NCBI RefSeq assembly: GCF_014648175.1
Contig: NZ_BMQP01000002.1
Location: 62,001-126,000 of the forward strand
DNA length: 64,000 nucleotides
Reading direction: 5' to 3'
From: Planobispora rosea
GTDB lineage: Bacteria; Actinomycetota; Actinomycetes; Streptosporangiales; Streptosporangiaceae
In this document: piece after piece, positions 16,613-24,375 of the stretch
Layout of the letters: every line of letters starts with the position of its first letter
Position numbering within the stretch: the first letter of the stretch is position 1
The notes under the pieces: model-generated
Database searches by the model: none
What the model saw: the letters and a program-made list of their open reading frames with translations, nothing else
Told to the model about the DNA's origin: nothing
Translations under genes and position numbers: made by a program

Positions 16613-17839
16613 ATGAGTAGGAACACATGCGTGATCGCCGGGGGCGGCCCGGCGGGGGCCGTGCTCGCGTTGCTGCTGGCCCGGTCCGGCGTCCAGGTGA
16701 CGCTGCTGGAGAAGCACGGGGACTTCCTGCGTGACTTCCGGGGCGACACCATCCATCCCTCGACCCTGGAGGTCCTCGACGAACTCGGCCTGGCCGGGGA
16801 GTTCCACCGGCTGCCCCACCGCAAGACCCGCCGGATGGAGATCCACACCGACGACGCGGTGATCCCCCTCGCCGACCTGAGCAAGCTCGGCAGCCGTTAT
16901 CCCTACATCGCGTTCGTCCCGCAGTGGGACTTCCTCAACCTGATCACCACCGCCGCCGCCCGCTACCCCGGCTTCCGGCTGCTCATGAACACCGAGGTGA
17001 CGGGGGTGATCCGGGAGGGCGACGCGGTGCGCGGCCTCCGTTACCGCGACGCCGGAGGGGAGCACGAGCTGCGGGCGACGCTCACCGTGGCCGCCGACGG
17101 CCGCCACTCCGACGTACGCCGGGCCGCCGGGCTGGTGCCGGTCGAGCACGGCGCGCCGATGGACGTGGTCTGGTTCCGGCTGCCCCGGGAGCCCGCCGAC
17201 CCCGACGAGACGTTCCTGCGGGTCTCCACCGGCCACCTGATGGTCTCGATCAACCGGGAGAGCTACTGGCAGCTCGCCTACGTGATCCCCAAAGGCGGCT
17301 TCGAGGCTCTGAAGGGCCGGGGCATCGAGGCGCTGCGCGCGCCGGTGGCGCGGATGCTGCCCTACCTCGCAGACCGCACCGAGCTGATCGGGGACTTCGG
17401 GGACGTCAGCGTGTTGTCGGTGGCGCTCAACCGGCTGCGCCGCTGGCACCGTCCCGGCCTGCTGGTCATCGGCGACGCCGCGCACGCCATGTCCCCGGTC
17501 TTCGGCGTCGGCATCAACCTGGCCGTGCAGGACGCGGTGGCCGCCGCGAACCTGCTGGCCGGACCGCTGCTGAGCGGCGAGGAGATCCCCGAGTCCCTGC
17601 TGGCCCGGGTCCAGCGCCGGCGCACCCCGCCGACCGTGATCACCCAGTTCGCCCAGCGCATGGTCCAGAACCGGCTGATCCGCCCGGTCCTGACCGACGG
17701 CTCCAGGCCCGTACGGCTCCCGCGCGACATCTCCCGGCTCCCGCTGATCGCGCCCCTCGCCCGGCGCTTCGTCGGGCTGGGCGTCCGCCCCGAGCACGTG
17801 CGCACCCCCGAGGCGGATATACGCGCGCGATACAGGTGA
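16613..17839 (+). CDS. FAD-dependent oxidoreductase (group A flavoprotein monooxygenase type)
   Basis: 408 residues. The dinucleotide-binding motif VIAGGGPAGAVLALLLARSG is at residues 7-26, with GDTIHPSTLEVL following, and the second FAD motif LVIGDAAHAMSPVFGVGINL near residue 285. This is the UbiH/PHBH superfamily, which hydroxylates aromatic or polyketide-like substrates using NAD(P)H and oxygen. The start codon overlaps an imperfect inverted repeat (ATAATTTCAT...ATGAATTAT, 16589-16614) that could be an operator. Substrate unknown; no biosynthetic cluster surrounds it. Confidence 0.85.
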   Translation: MSRNTCVIAGGGPAGAVLALLLARSGVQVTLLEKHGDFLRDFRGDTIHPSTLEVLDELGLAGEFHRLPHRKTRRMEIHTDDAVIPLADLSKLGSRYPYIAFVPQWDFLNLITTAAARYPGFRLLMNTEVTGVIREGDAVRGLRYRDAGGEHELRATLTVAADGRHSDVRRAAGLVPVEHGAPMDVVWFRLPREPADPDETFLRVSTGHLMVSINRESYWQLAYVIPKGGFEALKGRGIEALRAPVARMLPYLADRTELIGDFGDVSVLSVALNRLRRWHRPGLLVIGDAAHAMSPVFGVGINLAVQDAVAAANLLAGPLLSGEEIPESLLARVQRRRTPPTVITQFAQRMVQNRLIRPVLTDGSRPVRLPRDISRLPLIAPLARRFVGLGVRPEHVRTPEADIRARYR

Positions 17840-17913
17840 TGTACACGACCACGCGACCCTGGTCCGGCGAGGGCGGACCGCCGCCCCGCCGGACCAGGAG
17901 GAGCAACACATCG

Positions 17914-18540
17914 ATGAACGGACCCGCACGCGCTCTCCTCAGGGCGTTCCTCGGCATGGCCGTCGCCACCGCGGGCGGTGCCGCCTTCACGGCCCACGCC
18001 GACTCCGCCGCTCCCGGGGACGCCGTCCCCGGGAGCACCGTCCCCGGGAGCACCGTCCCCGGGAGCGTGGCTCCCACGGGTCCGGCCCCGAACGGCGCGG
18101 CCGCCTACGGGGACAGGACGATCGACCTGTCCCGGAGCTGGGAGGGCGCCCAGGCCTGCGCCGTCCTGTCCGCCGCCGTCACGTGTTACGGGACCTACCG
18201 GGAGGCCAACGCCGTCGGCGTCCGCAACGGCGGGAGCGCCGGGGACGCCACCGTCCTCGGCACCGCCGACTGCCCCGCCGGGTGGGTGTGCGTCTACGAG
18301 CACCCCGCCTGGGACGGCCGCCGGCTGCAGTTCCGCGACGAGCGGTGGGTGGGCCTGGCCCGGTACGGCTTCGCCCGGCAGGTCTCCTCCTGGCACAACA
18401 ACCAGAACTGCTCCGGGGGCCGCAAGCGCGACGGCGCGTCCCTGCGCAACGGCTCCGGCCGGAGCATGACCATGGCGGCCTGCGCCCGGTCCGGTTCCAT
18501 CGGATCCTTCAACGACGCCGCCACCGACATCCACGGCTGA
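17914..18540 (+). CDS. Secreted protein with peptidase-inhibitor-I36-like domain
   Basis: 208 residues from an ATG with AGGAGG about 11 bases upstream. Sec signal peptide ends at AFTAHADSA. It is followed by a short VPGST repeat (three 15-bp tandem copies of a GTCCCCGGGAGCACC unit around 18022-18066) and a C-terminal Cys-rich domain with CPAGWVCVYEHPAWDGRRLQF and SSWHNN, the signature of the I36 inhibitor/beta-gamma-crystallin-like family found in secreted actinomycete proteins. It would act outside the cell, possibly as a protease inhibitor or structural protein. Confidence 0.75.
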   Translation: MNGPARALLRAFLGMAVATAGGAAFTAHADSAAPGDAVPGSTVPGSTVPGSVAPTGPAPNGAAAYGDRTIDLSRSWEGAQACAVLSAAVTCYGTYREANAVGVRNGGSAGDATVLGTADCPAGWVCVYEHPAWDGRRLQFRDERWVGLARYGFARQVSSWHNNQNCSGGRKRDGASLRNGSGRSMTMAACARSGSIGSFNDAATDIHG

Positions 18541-18608
18541 CCTGCCACCCCGGCGGCACGGCGGGCCGTGCCGCCCCGCGTTTTCCACGCGAGCGGAAAG
18601 AATCAGCG

Positions 18609-19190
18609 GTGCCGCGACATAGACCGAGTGTGCGCCAACAGGCAGAGAGTGTGACGGGCGGAATCCCGCCGGCCCCCGCGAGCACCGGCGGCGGGCAGTG
18701 CGACCACTTCATCGCCATGTACAGCCGCTACTACGACGAGGTGCTGCGCTACGCCTGGCGTCGGGTGGGACCCGACTACGCGGCGGAGGTCGTCAGCGAG
18801 ACCTTCACCGTGGCATGGCGCCGGGCAGGGGAGCTCCCCGAGAACGAGCTTCCCTGGCTCTACACGGTCGCACGCAACATCATCGCCAACCGCCGCAGGG
18901 CCGACGAGCGCCGGGAGCACCTGCTGACCGCACTCGCCGAGACCGCCCAGACCGAGCCCGACCACGCCGACGCGGTGACCCGCAGGCAGGCCGCGATGGA
19001 GGCCCTGCAGGGCCTGAGCCCGGACGACCGGGAGCTGGTCCGGCTGGTCGCCTGGGAAGGGCTGGACGCGCGGGGCGCCGCGGCGGTGCTGGGATGCAGC
19101 ACCGCCGCGGTGCACGTCCGCCTGCACCGGCTCCGCAAGAGACTGAGCCGCGCGCTCGGCCCGCCGGTCCGCACACAGGCCCGCCGGTGA
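18609..19190 (+). CDS. ECF-family RNA polymerase sigma factor
   Basis: 193 residues from a GTG at 18609; a second GTG at 18651 is possible. Region 2: FIAMYSRYYDEVLRYAWRRVG and VVSETFTVAWRRAGELP, with LPWLYTVARNIIANRRRA as region 2.4. Region 4: LSPDDRELVRLVAWEGLDARGAAAVLGCSTAAVHVRLHRLRKRL. It directs RNA polymerase to stress or envelope promoters. The next gene is a membrane-anchored CU044_5270-type protein, the usual partner in this ECF group and probably the anti-sigma-like regulator. Confidence 0.9.
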   Translation: MPRHRPSVRQQAESVTGGIPPAPASTGGGQCDHFIAMYSRYYDEVLRYAWRRVGPDYAAEVVSETFTVAWRRAGELPENELPWLYTVARNIIANRRRADERREHLLTALAETAQTEPDHADAVTRRQAAMEALQGLSPDDRELVRLVAWEGLDARGAAAVLGCSTAAVHVRLHRLRKRLSRALGPPVRTQARR

Positions 19191-19199
19191 GAGACCCGC

Positions 19200-19372
19200 C
19201 CCCGGTGGAGACCCGCCCGTGAAGGAAGGCGGCCCGTGAAGGAGGCCCGTTCATGAAGGCGGGACGTCGGAAGGAAACCCGTTCATGAAAGCGGCACGCC
19301 CGCCAAGGAAACCCCCTCGTGAAAGCGGCACGTCAGTGAAGGAGACCCGCCAGTGAGAGAGTCCTGTCAGTG
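19200..19372 (+). repeat. Degenerate repeat array carrying ribosome-site and start-codon copies
   Basis: Between the sigma gene and its partner lie about five units of 30-34 bases, each a variant of TGAAAGCGGCACGTCAGTG followed by AAGGA(G/A)ACCCG and CAGTG or CATG. Each unit contains a Shine-Dalgarno-like AAGGA and a downstream ATG or GTG. The last unit ends at the GTG used by the CU044_5270 gene. Confidence 0.75.
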
Positions 19373-20443
19373 AAGTCCGACATCACCGCGCTCCGGGAGC
19401 TGCTCGGTCCGCACGACCCCGCCGCCGCCGTCCGCGGCGACCCGGCCGTACGGCGGACCACGCTCTCCACCGTCTTCGCGGCCTTCCCCGCTCCGGACCA
19501 CACGCCCCCGATCCATCTCACCGCCGTGCCCGCGACGAGGGGCGGATCACGGGCGCCCGCCCTCGCCCGCCGCATGCTGATCTCGGGGCTGGCCACGGCC
19601 GCGGCGGCGACCGCGGTCGCCGTCCTGTCCACCCTGGACCGGACGGCGACCGCCCATGCCGCGACGCCGCCACCGCTCGCCTACAGCGGCACCGGGACCA
19701 GGTCCGCGCACGAGGCGCTGCTGGAGATCGCCGACCGGGCCGCCCGCCTGCCCGACGACACGGGCACGGGCCGCTATCTCTACACCAGGACGCGCGGCTG
19801 GCACCTCGGTTCGGTGGTGAACGGCCGGAGCGTGCGCTCGGCGGTCGTGCCGGTCCTCACCGAGCGCTGGACGGCGCAGGACAGGCCCGGCCGCATCCGC
19901 ACGGTCACCTCCCACCCGGAGTTCCCGTCCGAGGAGAGCCGGGCCGCCTGGGAGGCCGAGGGACGCCCCGGCCTGGAACCGCAGGTCTCCGACGAGACGC
20001 TGGACCTGCCTCCGCGCTGGAGGCCCGGCGATCTCGTCCCCGACGCGGAGCGGCTGAGCGCCGCGCTGGGATGGGCGGGGCCGCCGGAGAGCGGCGCGGC
20101 GGAGCTGCTCGTCACGATCGCCGACCTCTACCGCGAGCAACCGGTGCGTCCCGCGGTCCGCGCCGGGGTGCTGCGGCTGCTCTCCGGGCTCGCCGACCTG
20201 CGATACGAGGGGACGGTCGTCGACCGGGCCGGGCGGCCGGGAGTCGCGGTCAGCCTGGAGTCCGATCACGGCGGGCTGCCCAACCGGCACATCCTGATCT
20301 TCGACGGACGCACCGGCGAGCTGCTCGGCGAGGAGCGGACGCTGACCGCGACGGCGGGCGAGCTGGACCTGCCGGTGCCCTCGATCATCTCCTACACCCT
20401 GTTCCTGGACGCCGGGAAGAGCATTTCACCGACACCCCGATGA
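19370..20443 (+). CDS. CU044_5270-type membrane protein, probable ECF partner
   Basis: 357 residues from a GTG. A cytoplasmic N terminus with ALRELLGPHDPAA, one membrane segment near residues 66-87 (MLISGLATAAAATAVAVLSTL), and an outer domain with YTRTRGW and VVPVLTERWTA. The layout (short cytoplasmic part, one membrane segment, lipoprotein-like sensor domain) is that of the CU044_5270 family, which follows ECF sigma genes in actinomycetes. It probably holds or releases the sigma factor; this is inference, since no canonical anti-sigma zinc motif is seen. Confidence 0.75.
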   Translation: MKSDITALRELLGPHDPAAAVRGDPAVRRTTLSTVFAAFPAPDHTPPIHLTAVPATRGGSRAPALARRMLISGLATAAAATAVAVLSTLDRTATAHAATPPPLAYSGTGTRSAHEALLEIADRAARLPDDTGTGRYLYTRTRGWHLGSVVNGRSVRSAVVPVLTERWTAQDRPGRIRTVTSHPEFPSEESRAAWEAEGRPGLEPQVSDETLDLPPRWRPGDLVPDAERLSAALGWAGPPESGAAELLVTIADLYREQPVRPAVRAGVLRLLSGLADLRYEGTVVDRAGRPGVAVSLESDHGGLPNRHILIFDGRTGELLGEERTLTATAGELDLPVPSIISYTLFLDAGKSISPTPR

Positions 20444-20547
20444 ATGAACATGATTCGGACTCCTGATTTTTACATTTGAAATTACTCTTGCTATAACCCC
20501 TGTTGATGTAATTCCCCATGCTGTCCGATCATCATCCGGGGGCAGGA

Positions 20548-21399
20548 GTGCGTTTCCACATTCTCGGCCCGCTCGCGGCGAGAACCGAGGAAGGCCCTGT
20601 TGAGCTGGGCACGAACAAGCAGAGACTGCTCCTCGCGGTATTACTCTGCCGCCCGGGAAAGATACTCTCCACCGAGAGTCTGACATATGCCCTATGGGGC
20701 GAAAAACCACCCCCGTCGGCGGCCAGCAATATTCGCCTCTACGTGCACCGGCTGCGCCGCGCACTCGGCCGGGATCGCATCGTCACTCAGGGAGGCGCCG
20801 GTTACCGTCTGCACGCGCAGCCGCCGGAGATCGACGCCCACCGCTTCGCCGACCTCGTCCGGGACGGCCACGCGGCCTTCGGCGCGGGCGATCCGCACCG
20901 GGCGTCGCAACGGCTGCGCTCGGCGCTCTCGCTCTGGCGGGACCGCCCGTTCACCGGCATGGAGGACGAGCCCGCGCTCCAGCCGGAGGTGGACCGGATG
21001 GAGGAGATCCGCCTGAGCGCCGTGGAGCTCCGTCTCGACGCCGACCTCGCCCTCGGCCGCAACGCGGAGCTCATCCCCGAGCTGGTGGGCCTGGTCGCCG
21101 AGCACCCGCTGCGCGAGCACCTCCACGCGCAGCTCATGCTCGCGCTCTACCGGTCCGGCCGGCAGGCCGAGGCTCTGGACGCCTACCACCGGATCCGCCG
21201 CCACCTGGTCCGGGAGCTCGGCCTCGAACCGGGTTCGGAGCTCCGCGCCGTGGAGGCGACGATCCTGTCCGGCGGCTCGTTCCCGAGCCCCCGGCCCCCG
21301 TCGTTCCCGGGTCCGAGACCCCCCACGGAATCTCACCAGGGGAAAAGACCTTCTCACTCCGTGGACATCAGGGTCGGTTCGCCGGGCAGGGTGCAATAG
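20548..21399 (+). CDS. SARP-type BTAD-domain transcriptional activator
   Basis: 283 residues from the GTG at 20548, which gives the usual SARP start MRFHILGPLAAR; an upstream in-frame ATG at 20518 lacks a ribosome site. The N-terminal OmpR-like winged helix (TNKQRLLLAVLLCRPGKILS... LYVHRLRRALG...GGAGYRLH) is followed by the bacterial activation domain (DAHRFADLV...LSLWRDRPF...YHRIRRHLVRELGLEPG). The C terminus is Pro-rich. The 70 bases upstream are strikingly AT-rich for this genome, as expected of a regulated promoter. SARPs often activate secondary metabolism; DAHP synthase follows 11 bp later, so control of aromatic precursor supply is an attractive guess. Confidence 0.85.
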   Translation: MRFHILGPLAARTEEGPVELGTNKQRLLLAVLLCRPGKILSTESLTYALWGEKPPPSAASNIRLYVHRLRRALGRDRIVTQGGAGYRLHAQPPEIDAHRFADLVRDGHAAFGAGDPHRASQRLRSALSLWRDRPFTGMEDEPALQPEVDRMEEIRLSAVELRLDADLALGRNAELIPELVGLVAEHPLREHLHAQLMLALYRSGRQAEALDAYHRIRRHLVRELGLEPGSELRAVEATILSGGSFPSPRPPSFPGPRPPTESHQGKRPSHSVDIRVGSPGRVQ

Positions 21400-21410
21400 C
21401 CTGTCGTATC

Positions 21411-22742
21411 GTGAGCAACAACCTCGATTCGTGGCGGCGGCTGCCCGCCGCTCAGCAGCCCGAATGGCCCGACCGCGGCGCACTGGAGCGGGTCGTCACC
21501 AAGCTGGAGGGCCTGCCTCCCCTCGTGTTCGCCGGCGAATGCGACAACCTCAAGGCAGAGCTGGCGGCGGTGGCCCGGGGCGAGGCCTTCGTGCTGCAGG
21601 GCGGCGACTGCGCCGAGACCTTCGCCGGGGCGACCGCCGACGCCGTGCGCAACAAGCTGAAGACGCTGTTGCAGATGGCGATTGTGCTCACCTACGCCGC
21701 GAAGGTTCCGGTCGTGAAGATCGGCCGGATGGCCGGCCAGTTCGCCAAGCCCCGTTCCAAGGGCACCGAGATCCGTGAGGGCGTGGAGCTCCCGGCCTAC
21801 CGGGGCGACATGGTCAACGGCCTGGACTTCACCCCCGAGGCGCGCACGCCCGACCCCGAGCGGCTGCTGCAGGCCTACCACTCCTCGGCGGTGACGCTGA
21901 ACCTGATCCGGGCCTTCACCAAGGGCGGTTACGCCGACCTGCGCCAGGTGCACGCCTGGAACCAGGACTTCGTGGCCGAGTCCCCGGCCGGCAAGCGCTA
22001 CGAGCAGCTCGCCCGTGAGATCGACCAGGCGCTGGCGTTCATGCGCGCCTGCGGGGCCGACCCGGAGGAGTTCCACACCGTGGAGTTCTACTCCTCGCAC
22101 GAGGCGCTCATCCTGGACTACGACCACGCGCTCACCCGGATCGACTCGCGCACCGGCCTGCCGTACGACGTGTCGGCGCACATGGTCTGGATCGGCGAGC
22201 GCACCCGCCAGCTCGGCAGCGCGCACGTGGAGTTCTTCGCGAACATCCGCAACCCGATCGGGGTGAAGCTCGGCCCGACCACCAGCGTCGACGACGCCCT
22301 CGTGCTGATCGGCAAGCTGAACCCGGACAACGAGCCGGGCCGCCTGTCCTTCATCACCCGCATGGGCGCCACGAAGATCCGCGAGCACCTGCCCGAGCTG
22401 GTGGAGAAGGTCACGGCCAGCGGCGCCCAGGTCGCCTGGATCTGCGACCCGATGCACGGCAACACCTTCGAGGCGCCCAGCGGCCACAAGACCCGGCGCC
22501 TGGACGACGTGCTGGACGAGGTGGCCGGCTTCTTCGAGGTGCACCGCGCGCTCGGCACGCACCCCGGCGGCATCCACATCGAGTTCACCGGCGACGACGT
22601 CACCGAGTGCGTGGGCGGCGGCCGGGCGATCGTCGAGGACGATCTGGCGCTGCGCTACGAGACCGCCTGCGACCCCCGCCTCAACCGCGGCCAGTCGCTG
22701 GACCTCGCCTTCCGGGTGGCCGAGCTCTACCGCTCCGCCTGA
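21411..22742 (+). CDS. aroG: Class II DAHP synthase (3-deoxy-7-phosphoheptulonate synthase)
   Basis: 443 residues from a GTG, the family length. It joins erythrose 4-phosphate with phosphoenolpyruvate, the first step of the shikimate pathway. Class II features: PPLVFAGECDNLK, VLQGGDCAETF with the metal-binding Cys, KIGRMAGQFAKPRS for PEP binding, WICDPMHGNT with the metal His, and GIHIEFTGDDVTECVGG. It follows the SARP gene by 11 bp. Gene naming varies: aroG in Mycobacterium, aroH in Streptomyces. Confidence 0.95.
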   Translation: MSNNLDSWRRLPAAQQPEWPDRGALERVVTKLEGLPPLVFAGECDNLKAELAAVARGEAFVLQGGDCAETFAGATADAVRNKLKTLLQMAIVLTYAAKVPVVKIGRMAGQFAKPRSKGTEIREGVELPAYRGDMVNGLDFTPEARTPDPERLLQAYHSSAVTLNLIRAFTKGGYADLRQVHAWNQDFVAESPAGKRYEQLAREIDQALAFMRACGADPEEFHTVEFYSSHEALILDYDHALTRIDSRTGLPYDVSAHMVWIGERTRQLGSAHVEFFANIRNPIGVKLGPTTSVDDALVLIGKLNPDNEPGRLSFITRMGATKIREHLPELVEKVTASGAQVAWICDPMHGNTFEAPSGHKTRRLDDVLDEVAGFFEVHRALGTHPGGIHIEFTGDDVTECVGGGRAIVEDDLALRYETACDPRLNRGQSLDLAFRVAELYRSA

Positions 22743-22868
22743 CTCCTGCGAGCCCTCCTCAGGTCCCCCGGGTGACACTCCGGCGGCCCGGGGAGGGCGC
22801 CGTACGATCGTCTCCCCGTCCGGGACGCGTCCCTCGCGGGAGACGCCCGCGTGGCGCCCGTCGGCGCG

Positions 22869-23237
22869 TCAGTTCTGCGCACCCAGTTCGCTGGCGAGCT
22901 CGGCGCGGATCGCGTCCATGTCGAGGGCGCGGACCTGGCTGATCAGGTCCTCCAGGGCGGGCTCGGGCAGTGCGCCGGGCTGGGCGAAGACGACGATGCC
23001 GTCCCGGATGGCCATGACGGTCGGGATCGAGGTGATCTCGAATCCCTGGGCCAGGGCCTGCTCGGCCTCCGTGTCGATCTTGCCGAACGTGATGTCGCCG
23101 TGCTTCTCGGACGCCTTCTCGAAGATCGGTCCGAACGTCCGGCACGGCCCGCACCAGGCTGCCCAGAAGTCCAGCAGGACGATCCCCTGGTCGGCGATCT
23201 CGTTGAAGTTCTTCTCGGTTACCGCGATGGTCGCCAC
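22869..23237 (-). CDS. Thioredoxin
   Basis: 122 residues from the GTG at 23237, which has GAGGAG six bases upstream; a longer frame lacks this. The active site is WCGPC (Cys29 and Cys32) in VLLDFWAAWCGPCRTFGP, and the cis-Pro loop is ITSIPTVM. It carries a C-terminal extension of about 15 residues compared with E. coli thioredoxin 1. A cytoplasmic disulfide reductase fed by thioredoxin reductase. It is divergent from the metallophosphoesterase. Confidence 0.93.
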   Translation of the reverse strand: MATIAVTEKNFNEIADQGIVLLDFWAAWCGPCRTFGPIFEKASEKHGDITFGKIDTEAEQALAQGFEITSIPTVMAIRDGIVVFAQPGALPEPALEDLISQVRALDMDAIRAELASELGAQN

Positions 23238-23455
23238 TACTGGCTCCTCTTTACTCTCCGGCGTCTGTACGGCTCGCATAACCCCGTACCCCCGTTGAGC
23301 ATTCCATCCCTCACCCCCGGAAGGAAAACAGGGGGTCAATGACCACGGAGAAAGGGCTGCCGAGCTGAAAAAACCCTCCCCCTCCCCCGTTGAACGGACG
23401 GTGTCCGGGCAGCCGACCCGCGTAACCTCAGCGGATCCTGCGGAAGGTGTGCGGC

Positions 23456-24286
23456 ATGACGCGCGGTGACGAGACGGACGCCCGGCCCACCCGGGTCCTG
23501 GTCGTCGGGGACGTGCACGGCGAGTTCGAGACGCTCGCCCGGTGGTCGGCCGCCGTACGGCGGGACCACGGGCCGCTGGACGCCATCCTCTCGGTCGGCG
23601 ACCTGGAGCCCCACCGCGACGAGGCCGACGCGGCCGGAGCCCAGGCCCGGGCCAAACGTCGCGGCCCCGGCGACACTCCCGGCCGTCGCGGACCCGGCGA
23701 CTTCCCCCGTGTCATGGAGGGTGCGATCGATCTGGGCGCGCCGCTGTACTTCATCGGCGGCAACCACGAACCGTGGCCCGCGCTGGACGAGGCCGGGCCG
23801 GGCCGGTGGGGCGGCGCCGCCTGCTTCCTCGGCCGGACGGGGGTCGGCGAGGTCGCGGGGCTGCGGGTGGCGTTCCTGTCGGGCATCTACGCCGCCCGCG
23901 TCACGGACGTCCCCGGCGTCCGCCGGGAGACGGCCAAGGACCGCACCTACTACACGCGGGAGGAGGTGGAGCGGGTGGGTCTCGCCGCGCAGGAGGCGGG
24001 GGAGGTCGACATCCTGCTGACCCATGACTGGCCCGCGGGCGTCGCCCCGCGGCTGGGAGCCCACATCGGCCGCCCCGAACTGCGCGCGCTGTGCGAGCGC
24101 GTCCGGCCCCGCTGGCACTTCTGCGGCCATATGCACCGTCCGCACCGGGCGGCCGTCGGCCCGACGGAGGTCGTGTGCCTGGGTCACATCCGCTCCGGGT
24201 ACGGCGCCCTCGCCCTCATCGAGCGCGAGGCCGGCCAGCCGCCCGTACGCGTCCGGGGTCTCGGCCGCCGGGGGTCGCGCGGCTGA
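23456..24286 (+). CDS. Calcineurin-like metallophosphoesterase
   Basis: 276 residues from the ATG at 23456 with GGAAGG about nine bases before. The five metal-binding motifs are present: VGDVHGEF, VGDLE, GGNHEP, THDWP and CGHMHRP. These hold two metal ions that hydrolyse phosphodiesters or phosphomonoesters. The layout is like the DBR1/CWF19-type bacterial MPEs rather than nucleotidases. A polar insertion rich in Arg and Gly is at residues 65-82. Substrate unknown. Confidence 0.85.
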   Translation: MTRGDETDARPTRVLVVGDVHGEFETLARWSAAVRRDHGPLDAILSVGDLEPHRDEADAAGAQARAKRRGPGDTPGRRGPGDFPRVMEGAIDLGAPLYFIGGNHEPWPALDEAGPGRWGGAACFLGRTGVGEVAGLRVAFLSGIYAARVTDVPGVRRETAKDRTYYTREEVERVGLAAQEAGEVDILLTHDWPAGVAPRLGAHIGRPELRALCERVRPRWHFCGHMHRPHRAAVGPTEVVCLGHIRSGYGALALIEREAGQPPVRVRGLGRRGSRG

Positions 24287-24316
24287 TCGGCTGCCGGTGC
24301 GGGGTGTGAAGGGGGC

Positions 24317-24350
24317 GGGCCCGCCCCACCGGGGACGGCGGGGCGGGCCC
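24317..24350. terminator. Bidirectional terminator
   Basis: GGGCCCGCCCC at 24317-24327 pairs perfectly with GGGGCGGGCCC at 24340-24350 between two convergent genes. Confidence 0.8.
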
Positions 24351-24375
24351 TTCTCACGGCCTCGGGGACCTTCCG

